Of a DNA stretch of 64,000 nt, positions 22,131 to 32,117 are shown one piece after another. The position numbers and the translations under genes are program-made. Positions within the stretch are counted from its first letter, which is position 1; each line of letters opens with the position of its first letter. Origin of the DNA: Pyrenochaeta sp. MPI-SDFR-AT-0127 (Eukaryota; Ascomycota; Dothideomycetes; Pleosporales; Cucurbitariaceae); contig JAGTJM010000037.1 of the NCBI GenBank assembly GCA_020747015.1, positions 124,001-188,000 on the forward strand. Direction: 5' to 3'. Below the pieces are notes generated by a model that was not told the origin of the DNA, made no database searches, and worked only from the letters and a program-made list of their open reading frames with translations.

Positions 22131-23061
22131 ATGCCACCCAGAAATTTATTTCCAGTTCGGGAAAAGGAAGCAGCCTGTGACAACTGCAAAGCCGAGATGA
22201 CACAGGTGCGACAGTGTTTCTGCGATTTCTACAATTAATCTTGTTTGTTTGAAAATGCTGATGGTGGTTCTGACCACAGTGTATTGGGAACTCCAATCCG
22301 TGTCGGCGATGGGTCAGAACGTCGCTGTCATGGCATCATCCAAGGTCCGTTGAAGACTGTATTTGTCGACGAAGCTTTATTTCTCAATCGATAGAGTCGC
22401 TGAATTTCGAAGCAGGTCAAGCAGTATAGGACGAGCGCCGATTCTCCACATGACAGACAGTGACTGGGCCAAGTGTTTGAACACGCGCTACGCTCCAACG
22501 ACTGTCTTTGATGACGCTCTCGACGCTTGTCGGCAGCAGCTCGATCTTGCACCGATCAAATGCTCAATTCAATCCTGCGAAGAAACCAAATTAGATGCAC
22601 AAATTAGTCATCTGGGTTCGTTTTTTTCCCCCGGCGATCATCGAGTCTGGCATACGAAGGCAAGGATCTGGACACAACAGCTGATGGACGATGTCTCTGA
22701 AAGTTATGGACGCGAATCAAGCATATGCAGTTCAGCTTCCTCACAAACAGAGCTGGTTGAGGCATTGATTGGACACGGCCTACTGCGAGATGATGACCTC
22801 ACTTTGTTGGTTGCCGAAAAAGGACGAGCAGGTATTACAAACTTGCCTTCAATATTCAACTCAACAGATTTGATTGATTTTTACGGGATGAATGGTGTTC
22901 CAGCTTCGGTTGTATCTGAGAAGGCAGCAGAGGACAAGGACAAGATACAGCGTAGAGTGGCTTTGAGCGATGTAATCAATGTTAATTACTTTTGTATGAC
23001 ACGACCGTCGGCAAAGAGTCACAAGAGGCCACGAAGGCGGCGTCCAAAACGACGCGCATAA
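22131..23061 (+). CDS. Small protein with damaged Zn2Cys6 motif
   Basis: Three exons: 22131-22205, 22280-22344, 22395-23061, giving 268 aa. The N-terminus carries CDNCKAEMTQCIGNSNPCRRW, which follows the Zn2Cys6 spacing C-x2-C-x6-C-x6-C-x2, but the fifth and sixth cysteines are Trp (RRWVRT and SLSWHHP). Both are TGG codons, one base from a Cys codon. The basic residues normally found between Cys 2 and Cys 3 (K-x-R/K-K) are also weak (KAEMTQ). The rest has no domain that I recognise: an acidic middle, then a very basic end (KRPRRRRPKRRA) like a nuclear localisation signal. It lacks the long fungal transcription-factor domain. It may be a decayed regulator, a short non-DNA-binding regulator, or a wrong gene model. 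The two introns (74 and 50 nt) are inferred from frame. Confidence 0.5.
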
Positions 23062-23297
23062 GGCATTAGCACCGTATATTCTCAATGGAACTGGCATATC
23101 AAGTAAACACATTGTGTAACGTTGGGGAATAGGAAGAAGGAGTGTAAGATGTAGTATTGGTTGGTCACATTTTAGACCCTTTACAATTCAAAAGAATCCC
23201 ATCCACTAAGATAGATACACCTTGTCGAGTTCAGAATCGGATTAATAAGACCAGAGATCGAGAAAGATGCTTTTTGCCTACAATCGAACTACAGAAC

Positions 23298-24410
23298 CTA
23301 TAATACAGTTTCAACTGGAAGGGTTTTAAGGAACTCCTTACTGAAGCTGTAGTCGGTGTAACCTTTTGCGCTCATCGGTGTATAAAATGTGCTTCTGTCA
23401 TACTTGTTGAGCTCCAGATTGGAGCGTATGCGAAAGGGTAAATCTGGGGTGGAGATGAAATATCTTCCAAACAACACCACAATTTTTTTATCCTTGTGCT
23501 CCTCATCCACCAGGCGATAGGCAGAAGCGGGTCGGTACCCGCCCGCGATGAATAGAGGACCAGACCAGATGTCCATTGCAAACTCTAATTTGTCAAAAAT
23601 CTCAACATCAGCATTCCCAGCTATGCGAGACTCAACGAGATGCAAATAGGCCAGATTGAGTTTGTTCAGCTTGAGTATAATGTCTCTGAACTGTGGCACT
23701 GGTTCATCCATTCTCATTCCGTTGAATGTGCTCCAAGGACTAAACCGAATCGCTGTCCTGTCTGCCCCAATCGCATCAACAACAGCCTCGACTGCTTCCA
23801 TTGCGAACCTCGATCTGTTTTCAATACTACCTCCATACTGATCTTTTCTGTTGTTGCATCTGTCCTGGAGGAATTGATCGATAAGATAGCCATTCGCACC
23901 ATGCAACTCGACACCATCAAACCCAGCCTCGATCGCATTTTTGGCAGCTTGAGCATAATCCCGGATAATGCCTTTGATTTGATCCAATGATAGAGGAACT
24001 GGTGTGGAATGCTCAGAATCTACTGGGATATCGCCAGAGCTTGTGATGATGATGTCTTCATCCTCAGCAACTTTTGCGTTTGCGGTGCGACCGAGTGCCC
24101 AGAGCTGACAGAAAATAAAGCTTCCTTTAGCGTGAACTGCGTCCGTAACTTTGCGCCATGCGGCAATTTGCGCATCATTGTAGATGCCAGGAACATTGGC
24201 ATAACCACCCTGTGCAGGGGAAATGAATGTTCCCTCGGTTATCAAAAATGTGCCTGGAAGAGAGGCACGTTGACTGTAGTATTCGGCAACCATTGGGAGC
24301 GGTACATGGTCGTCTGTAGCACGGAATCGTGTGAGAGGACACATGCCGATGCGATGGCTGAGTTGAATCCTCCCCACGGTAAGGGGCTGGAATAGTTGAG
24401 AGTCGGCCAT
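23298..24410 (-). CDS. Old Yellow Enzyme family NADPH:enone reductase
   Basis: A single 370-aa exon. FMN-barrel marks are LFQPLTVGRIQLSHRI near the N-terminus, the substrate-binding and catalytic segment HGANGYLIDQFLQD (residues about 171-184), YGGSIENR, and RFSPW. The family reduces C=C bonds conjugated to a carbonyl or similar group using NADPH and FMN; examples are carvone and other terpenoid enones. It lies divergently from the zinc ADH at 25266, with an 855-bp spacer that carries a bZIP site. In the cluster it would turn an enone into a saturated ketone, the natural substrate of the Baeyer-Villiger-type enzyme. That order is inference. Confidence 0.9.
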   Translation of the reverse strand: MADSQLFQPLTVGRIQLSHRIGMCPLTRFRATDDHVPLPMVAEYYSQRASLPGTFLITEGTFISPAQGGYANVPGIYNDAQIAAWRKVTDAVHAKGSFIFCQLWALGRTANAKVAEDEDIIITSSGDIPVDSEHSTPVPLSLDQIKGIIRDYAQAAKNAIEAGFDGVELHGANGYLIDQFLQDRCNNRKDQYGGSIENRSRFAMEAVEAVVDAIGADRTAIRFSPWSTFNGMRMDEPVPQFRDIILKLNKLNLAYLHLVESRIAGNADVEIFDKLEFAMDIWSGPLFIAGGYRPASAYRLVDEEHKDKKIVVLFGRYFISTPDLPFRIRSNLELNKYDRSTFYTPMSAKGYTDYSFSKEFLKTLPVETVL

Positions 24411-25265
24411 TTTCGTCGTGGTTCTATGGTGCTGAGAAGGACTATGAAAAACGGAAGGAAATCACAGCGATGGAAAGATGTAATTGTGCTGTGCCGTGCA
24501 TTTGGGCTCATGCACTTGTATTTGGTGTTGGCATGCAAGGTCATGACTAATGCGGTTTTTCCTCATTTGTTCGCCCCGCGGTGGCGGCCACTCGATGCTG
24601 ACAAATGGCACAAGTTGATTACCATGTTGACCTTTGCACTGTGTTTCAAGACTAATCATTGTGTCTTTGGCAAATGAAACCATAGCGTACAAATTGTCAC
24701 TGAATTATTTGGTGGCTGCCCGCTCGCCTACACCAATCTCCCTGATTTCTCACCAGTAAGATGATATCTTTGGGTCTGTATCATTTGCAGATACAGGAGG
24801 CTATGCATAAACATGTTATTGGTCAATGCCAATTCATCAAGTTACAAGACTGCAGACTATTGTAGCCGGTAGGCCCCATTAGCTGGATATGTTTAAATCG
24901 ACATGTGTAAGCAAAAGCAAAAGCAAAAGCCCAAAATGAGACTTGCAGAGTGTTGTCGCGACGCACAGATACAATCCAGGTGACATGAGTCATGTTCTAC
25001 CCTGGCCAACCAACACAGAGGATGGAAACGACTAGCACGACCCTTCGTCAGACCTTAGCCGGCGATCAATCTTAAGAGCCGGGCAAGATGGCCGATCGTT
25101 CATTCGCCACATCTTACCAGTCCATGCATGCTTCATACTTCACACATTAGGATCAATCCACTATCCGCACCATGAGGCATGCTGGAAACAGCAAACCGGA
25201 AAGAGCAAATACCGAGTCCACGCCGTCATTTTCGTCGCGGATTTCAATTTCTACTTTTTACACAA
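24411..25265. promoter_or_regulatory. Divergent promoter, Old Yellow Enzyme / zinc ADH
   Basis: An 855-bp spacer between divergent genes. It contains the full palindrome ATGAGTCAT at 24985-24993 and, just upstream at about 24911-24932, a short run of GCAAAA repeats. No gene seen. Confidence 0.5.
24985..24993 (+). promoter_or_regulatory. ATGAGTCAT bZIP-type palindrome
   Basis: Full 9-bp palindrome, flanked to CATGAGTCATG, in the divergent Old Yellow Enzyme/ADH promoter. Confidence 0.55.
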
Positions 25266-26726
25266 ATGGGGTCAATTAATGCTAACACTATGCTGGCTGC
25301 ACAGTACAATAAAGCAAGTTTTGAACTTTGTACAAGTGCAAACACGATCAACTTGAGACTGACTTTTCCAGACCTCTAATGAAGTCAAGGTCAATCAAGT
25401 TCCCATTCCGACAGCCAAAGATAATGAAATTCTTATCAAGACAAAATGTGCGTCGCTATGCCACTCCGACCTTGTAAGTCCTCACAGCTTGATGAGAATG
25501 TTCGAATTTGTCAACACTGACTGCGCTTCACCTATCAGATGCTATTCTGGGATCATACTTCCGAGAAACCCGAATCTGAAAATGTTACTATTGGACATGA
25601 AAACACAGGCTACGTTGTTGCAATGGGAAAAGATGTCAATGGGTTCAAGATAGGCGACAGGGTCGGATGTCTTGGCTGCAGCTATGCTTGTTGTAAGCAC
25701 TCTGATCACCGACGATACGGTCATCGCTATTAAGGGCAGCATGTTAATATTTACAGATGATTGCGAAGGTTGCCAAGTTCACAATCTGTTTTGCGATAAG
25801 GGAACCCAGCGATTACATGGATTTCAATGTGATGGTCATTTTGCGGAATACTCAGTGGCAGACTATCGAAACGCAATGGTCCTTCCTGAAGGCATGGATA
25901 TGGTGAGCTCGGCACCCCTTTTCTGTGCTGGCATCACTGGTGAGTCTCCACCCGCGACTCCTTGTCCTCGGCTATTTTCTTCATTGCCAGTATCGAATAC
26001 TGTCTTAATCCTGGCTAACTGTTCGTAGCATATCATGTAGTGAAAGGGTGCAGCTTACAAGAAGGGCAATGGCTCGCCGTCGTCGGATGTGGCGGTCTCG
26101 GACATCTGGGTACGAACAATAACTCTTATCACGTTTACCTCATTATATACACTAACTTTTATCCAACAGCCGTCCAATATGCAAAAGCCATGGGCTTAAA
26201 GGTCATTGGGATAGATATCTCAGACTCGCAGTTACAAGCAGTCCAAGCACTTGGAGCAGACTATGTGATAAATACTATGGTTCAGCCAGGATGGGAGCTA
26301 AAGATAAAAGAAATTACCAACGGAGGTTGCCACGCTACAGCCGTCTTTAGTGCAGCCAATGCTGCCTATGACACTGCATTAAAGATAATAAGGTAAGCAT
26401 CAAGGGAGATTAAGACTGGATGACAATGGTGCTCCTACCCGAAGCTAACAACGCAACCCTACAGAATCAACGGGCTCTTAATGGTTGCTGGCATACCTAC
26501 AAAGCCATTGTCTATCAATGCTCTAGATATTCTGCTTGGAAAATACCGTATTGCTGGCCGAAGCAGTGGTGTTCCACAGAACATGCCAGAGGCCATACAT
26601 TTCAGCCAAGACCATGACATTAAATCACACATAACGACTTTCAATAGCATACACGATATACACGAGGTGATCAACCTAGCGCGCTCTGGAAAGTCTTCTG
26701 GAAGGATCGGTATTGTGTTTGATTGA
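25266..26726 (+). CDS. Zinc-dependent alcohol dehydrogenase with GC-AG intron
   Basis: Seven exons: 25266-25313, 25372-25473, 25539-25692, 25757-25939, 26029-26109, 26170-26392, 26465-26726, giving 350 aa. The first intron starts with GCAAGT; the alternative frames lose the conserved KTKCASLCHSDL. Catalytic zinc residues are in LCHSDL and GHENTG. The structural zinc cysteines lie in CYDCEGCQVHNLFC, with the last spacing one residue shorter than usual. The Rossmann motif is GCGGLGHLA, followed by GIDIS. This is the yeast-ADH-like branch of the family (primary alcohol to aldehyde, NAD). Together with the ADH at 14282 it gives the cluster two zinc enzymes of different branches. Confidence 0.86.
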
Positions 26727-27440
26727 ATACTGCGCATCTGGGCTTCTGTTCGCACAGGTGTATTTCCGAGCGGCTACAATATTGTTCACCAAATTTTAAA
26801 AATTTCCTACAAATGCTGCAACATACCGTGATGAGTGTTTTGAAGTGATCATGCAACCAAAGCGCAACGACGCAGTCAATAGATGTGATTTAAGGCACCT
26901 CTTAGTTTTAGGGTCGTTCGGATACTGTCTATAATCTTCAGTCCCTCCCTCCCCTCACTCCTCTAAAGCAATGGCGAAAGGTTTCCGCAAGTCTCTTACC
27001 CTGATCTTTTCTTTGGGGCGGTTTGTTGCTGCGGCTCGGTGCTGTGCAGACCGATAGACCATGACAACCCAAATTCACGTGTGGAGTAAGTTTGCAGCCA
27101 ATAGCAACTCTAGTCGGCATCATTTGGAGAAGGGCGCGGAACTGTGTCATGTCGGCGCCAAGTATACTAGTGCAGCGGTGCATTACTCATGACATATCCG
27201 CTGGGCAACACATGATTACGGAACATCACTACTAGTTCCAATTCTCGCCCGTCAGTTGGACAGTGTTCCATTGACCGGGATGAGAGCGAAGTGGATTAGC
27301 ATCCAGACGAGTTTCATTCTGATGTCGATGTGTTCCTACACCATCAGTTAAAGTCTCGCTGTCAACATTCCAAAACTCCAAGTTTCGTTTCGTATTCCAT
27401 AGTTAATATTATTATTATTTCTGTCATATTCGCAGGCAAC
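26727..27440. other. Intergenic upstream of the AtuA gene
   Basis: A 714-bp spacer, no gene recognised. The variant bZIP element ATTACTCAT (ATGAGTAAT on the other strand) is at 27182-27190, about 250 bp before the next start. Confidence 0.45.
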
Positions 27441-29408
27441 ATGGGTTCTCTAGCTTTACCTACGCTTCGCATTGCCTCCGCTTCTGGGTCTGTGACCGAT
27501 CGACGTCATGGCTTTGCCGCCCTAGCGAAAAAAGAGGATGTTCAGTTTATTGTGGGTGATTGGATGTCAGAGTACAACATGACGACTAGAGGAGGTGGAA
27601 AAGTAAACAGCCAGGGAGCATCAGATGAATTCGAAGATTCGTTTCTCGAAGCAGTAGAGCCTGCGTTGCAGTATCTGGACGCCAGGAAGATCAAGGTTGC
27701 AGTAAATGCTGGCGGGTCTGATACTAGGAAGTTACATGATAGTCTTGTAGAGACTATCAAACAAAAGCAATTAAATCTAAAGGTTGCCTGGGTTGGTGGA
27801 GACGAGGTCTCCGAGGTGGTGCAAAAGGCGATAAAACAGGGGAATGGCTTCAAGAGCTTGACCACTGGTAGGCATCTAGAGAGCCGCTTTCTTGCAGTGT
27901 AGACTAACATTCTCTAGGCAAAGAAATTACTGAATGGGGGCTTGAAGCTATATATGCTCAGTGCTACCTCGGCTGCTGGGGAATCGTAGAAGCCTTTAAC
28001 CACGGCGCTGACATCGTACTCTGCGGTCGGGTGGCAGATGCATCTCCAACAATCGCATGCGCAGCTCATTACTACGGATGGACAAGGCAAGATCTTCCAC
28101 AACTTGCTCATGCATTTGTTGCAGGTCACTTTATCGAATGCTCCACATACGTTACCGGAGGAAACTTTTCAGGGTTCAAGAGTCTACCAGGCAAGTCTCT
28201 CGATCTCGGGTTCCCTATTGTAGAGATGGATCCAAGTGGTGAATTTACAGTCACCAAGCAAGAAGGGCACGATGGAGTCGTTACTATTGATACGTGCAAG
28301 GCACAACTTCTCTACGAGATACAAGGGCCGTTGTACTACAATTCGGACGTCGTCGCAGTGCTGGATAAGATAAAGATCACCAAAATCGGAGAAAACAAAG
28401 TGTACGTCCAACCCCATGCTCTGTTATTGACCTTGCTGACGCCTTTCTTAGCCGTATTACCAACGTTGGCAGCATCAAACCACCTCCTACCACAAAAGTG
28501 GGCATCACAGCGAAAGGAGGTTTCCAAGCTGAAGCCCATTACTTCCTATGCGGTCTCGACATTGAAGAGAAAGCTGCTATGCTTGAAGCCCAAGTTCGCT
28601 ATGCACTTGACGAATCGAAGTACCATTGCCTGAAGTTCCGTACGAATGGTAGAGCACCAGAGAACCCTTCTTCCCAAGACGCTGCTACTGTCGATCTCAG
28701 AATCTTTGCGCAAGCGAAGGAAGAGGCAAGTCTTTCGCGCGAGAACTTCTTCCGCCCAGTGACAGATACAATCATGCAAAGCTATCCAGGCGCGACGTTT
28801 GCCGTCGATGCACGACAGGCTCTTCCCAAACCGTACTACGAATATTGGGTTGCTTTGTTGCCGCAGAGCGCGGCAAAACATGTTTGTCATCTTCCTTTCA
28901 AGGGAATTGAGGTTGCAATAGAAACTCCTTCCGATACCGAAGAGTTCCTTTACGAGCAACCAGCCAATACATCAGAGAGCTCTGTTGATCTGTCAACATT
29001 CGGTCCCACAACTTCCGCACCACTTGGAACTATTGTCCACGCACGGTCAGGAGACAAAGGCTCAGATTGCAATGTTGGGTTTTTCGTTCGAAGTGCAGAT
29101 GAATGGGACTGGCTGCGATCACTTCTTACGATCGAAAAGGTGCGAGAATTGCTTGGGAATGATGATACTGGGAAGCCTATCCATCGATTTGAGCTACCTA
29201 ATATTTGGGGTATGTACCGCGTTAAAATACAGCTATAAGCATGGAGCTAATAAGAACGACAGCTGTACATTTTCTTCTTAAAGACCATCTTGACCGCGGA
29301 GTCGCCTCCAGTTCTACGTACGACGTTCTGGGCAAAAATCTGGCAGAATATTTGAGGTGTAAGCACGTTGATATACCAACGAGGTTTATAAAGCGCGGCA
29401 AGATTTGA
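27441..29408 (+). CDS. AtuA family protein (DUF1446), acyclic terpene utilisation type
   Basis: Four exons: 27441-27867, 27918-28401, 28452-29209, 29263-29408, giving 604 aa. The frame is open upstream to 27330 but the first ATG in good context is 27441. The large N-terminal domain carries VNAGGSD, WGGDEV-like WVGGDEV, CYLGCWGIV, and GRVADAS; the middle holds TCKAQLLYEIQGP and KVGITAKGGFQAE. The C-terminal small domain holds HARSGDKGSDCNVGFF, the AtuA ferredoxin-like signature. A final 146-nt exon (29263-29408) ends in LGKNLAEYLRCKHVDIP, the usual C-terminus of the family; reading straight through at 29210 would truncate it. AtuA is needed for growth on citronellol or geraniol in Pseudomonas, though its reaction is not settled. 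Here it points to a branched or terpenoid-like acid. Confidence 0.87.
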
Positions 29409-29863
29409 AGGTCAAAGTGTGGAAATCCTTTTGCGGCCGTCCTTTCTTATTATGTACATTTAGTGGGCTTTAACAACTAAGATTAACTTAGCTTCTACTA
29501 TTGTGGAGGCGTGCTCGGAAATCTTGAACCTCAGATGTGCTTGCTATGAGCCAAAGTTGACGCCTGTGAAGAAATCTAGAGGCTAGGTAGAGTGTGGTTC
29601 AGCGACACTTTGAGTGAACATTGCTTGCATGCAGACGATGAAGCACGTCGTGGGTCAATGAGTCTGTAAACAAGAACTCTTAAGCACAGTTGCTGAAAGG
29701 CGGCGGCTCACATACCGCACAATCAAGAGAACGGTGAAGGCTATGAGGTCCACAAATTTCTGAAGGAGGACTGAAGACTACATGCCTCACCTACAACAGA
29801 ATTCTTGTGGACGCGCTTCGCGAACACTTTGGGTAGTAGTTCACAAACTTCGTCTCAATCAAC
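29409..29863. other. Intergenic between convergent genes
   Basis: A 455-bp spacer between the 3' ends of the AtuA gene and the second bZIP gene. Nothing recognised. Confidence 0.5.
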
Positions 29864-31377
29864 TTAGCCTCTTGCAAAAATGATATGTGACATCTCAGGA
29901 AATCTGCTCTCAAACTCGTGCGATACCGTCCAATTAGCCAAGTTTCGGATATGCTTCTCGAAGATTGAGTGCAGCACTACGTTTCCGTCTTCATGGGCGA
30001 CAGCGTCGCTTTCGTCGAAATGCCAGTTGACAGTGACGTTTTGGGAGTAATACTCTGAGAAGATCTCAAAGGGATATTTTTCAGGGTATTCGATTAAGAG
30101 GTCGCGGATGCCAGGCCAGGGAAGGTTGTCTATCCATGCGGCGTGGGGAACAGCGATTTGGGTTGCAGTGGGTCGAAGCCAGACAGGCATTTGAGTGTAC
30201 GTTTCCGTTGTAGGTGAAATCTGCCACTGTAAGTCAAGTCAGAAACCGTGTAGCAGTAGTGTGATGGAGCAACAACACGAGGAAGAAGGAAAAGAAGAAA
30301 ATTCACCCGCATAGTGAGATAAATCTTGTAGAACATGCCCATTTTCTGGGGCAAAGCAACGTTTGGAAAGGTAGTCAGGACTTCGGACAGCATGCGGCTG
30401 ACGGGATGTACACTGGGCGCAAGACTCGGGTCAATCAGGCCCGTCATAATGGCCTTCTGCGGACCGAGTATTGTCTCCATAGGAACGCCTTCAGCAATCA
30501 TGTCCTTTCGTGATTTGAGAAAGTCGAGCAGAATGCGATCGAGCGGACATGTTGGCAGCAAATGTTGTGGCAGGATGCTAGAAACTGCGGATTTGGCCCG
30601 GCTAATGTTGGGCGGCACGAAGCTGGACGAGCTGCTAGGTTGAGCAGGCGCGCAGAAGGGAGTACTAGAGATTGGGTAAATATAAGCACCTGGGTTGCTG
30701 GTGTTGTGGTCGGCCCATTGGCTGGCTGGGCTTGGTATCAGAGGCTGGGTCCCGGCTGGGGATGGCAGTTGTGTATGGTGGTTGGCGAGCGACGACTTGT
30801 GGACGGGTCGAGGCTGATGACTTGGAGTGGCAGCGTCTGCAGGGCCGCCTGTATCGAGGGATTGCGGCTTGCTGTGATCATGGGCATGGGAAGGCTCTCT
30901 GTGTGTATTGCTGTAGACGAGATGGTGGACATTATTACTGCTGTTGCTGTCGTTGTCGTTGTGGTCCACATCGCCGTGGTTGCTGTCTGAACGCTGGTCA
31001 GCCTGGCTGGATGATCGACTCTGGGCGGCGGTGCAACAGCCGTTACCTGATGAGTCGTTGTTCTCCGTCTCCTCTGCCGCTGGATCCACGCCCGACGCAA
31101 TGTCGACGATGCTGTCCAGACAGCGTTTCAGCATCTGGCACTGCTGGCGCCAGGCCCGCACCTCGGCCACCAGCTCTGCCTCTCTGCGCGCAGCCGACTC
31201 GGTCAGCATGGCCAAGCGCTCCTCCAATCCTGTGATGCAGTCGCGCGTCTGCTGGCGGAAGGCACGCTCGGCGCGACGGTCGACACTGCGCATTTGGCCC
31301 GTCTGGCCGTCTGGCACATGTGAGAGCGTGCGGACGCGTTTCTTGGGTCGCGCGGGCTGGCTCGAGGCGTCAGGCAT
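29864..31377 (-). CDS. bZIP-DUF3425 transcription factor (cluster regulator 2)
   Basis: Two exons: 31377-30307 and 30226-29864, with an 80-nt intron, giving 477 aa. The first ATG is at 31377 (MPDASSQ). Residues about 15-80 are a basic region and zipper (DRRAERAFRQQTRD), followed by a long Ser/His/Asp-rich linker, then a DUF3425 domain (LPTCPLDRILLDF, VPHAAWIDNLPWPG, VTVNWHFDE, LHSIFEKHIRN). It is a close paralog of the regulator at 1301-3011, but has lost (or never had) the intron after the second conserved Trp and is visibly richer in G and C. Here too the invariant bZIP Asn is Asp. It marks the right edge of the cluster. Whether both factors work together, for example as heterodimers, is unknown. 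Confidence 0.9.
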
Positions 31378-32117
31378 GGCAATGGCGCGTGAGGAAACTG
31401 AATAAGTGTCCAAATGAGGGAGCGGGCAAGTGGCTAGGGGGTTGAGGATCCAAGTGAGTCCTTGTGAAAGCCATCGTCAAGCGGGGTGGCTGACAAACTG
31501 GGCGGTAGTGCTGTGACTTGGTTCATGGCTTGCGCAGGTGCATGAGCAAACCTCGAGAAGTCTCGTCTGGCACTACAATGAGCGTATTCTGGCTTCTCTC
31601 CATCTTGCAGCGTCAAAACCCTAGGTCAGTCACGCAATATCATCTCTCCGCCCACCGAGCAGCCATTACGGGAAGCGGGGCAATGTTTCACGACTGTCAT
31701 CCGCTAATGTGAAGAATCCTTACTCTATCCACTTTGGCCTTCAACCGTCGGCTAACCTGGGGCAGCAACACTACCAGCAGGCATCTCCACATCAAGCTCC
31801 CGTTACGGCTACGAGCTATGCTTCTATAGCCCGTCATGTTCCAATTGTGGCATAGCAATTGTTCGCGCCGTCGATCATACACGCACCCAAATGAAAGGCT
31901 CATGCGAACATGGCTGGAGTAATTTATGCTCGGCAAAACAATGTCCTCCAACCCAGTCTCACAGCGTTGTTTCATGTCGATGCCTACTCACCGAGCCCTG
32001 CAAGTACTTCTTTCGTTTCTTGGCTACCTAGAATGACTTCCATTCCTGCCGGGAATCGCTGTTGCAATCGTGAACCACCTCAGCCTGCTCGACCAAGCCA
32101 TAGAGCACTCACACACC
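31378..32117. other. Intergenic, divergent promoter region
   Basis: A 740-bp spacer between the second bZIP gene and the pectate-lyase-like gene, which point away from each other. I see no ATGASTCA element and no gene. Confidence 0.5.

Noticed and set aside
3417..29408. Secondary-metabolite biosynthetic cluster
   Set aside because: No PKS, NRPS, terpene synthase, prenyltransferase or other core assembly enzyme is present; the set is oxidative and hydrolytic.
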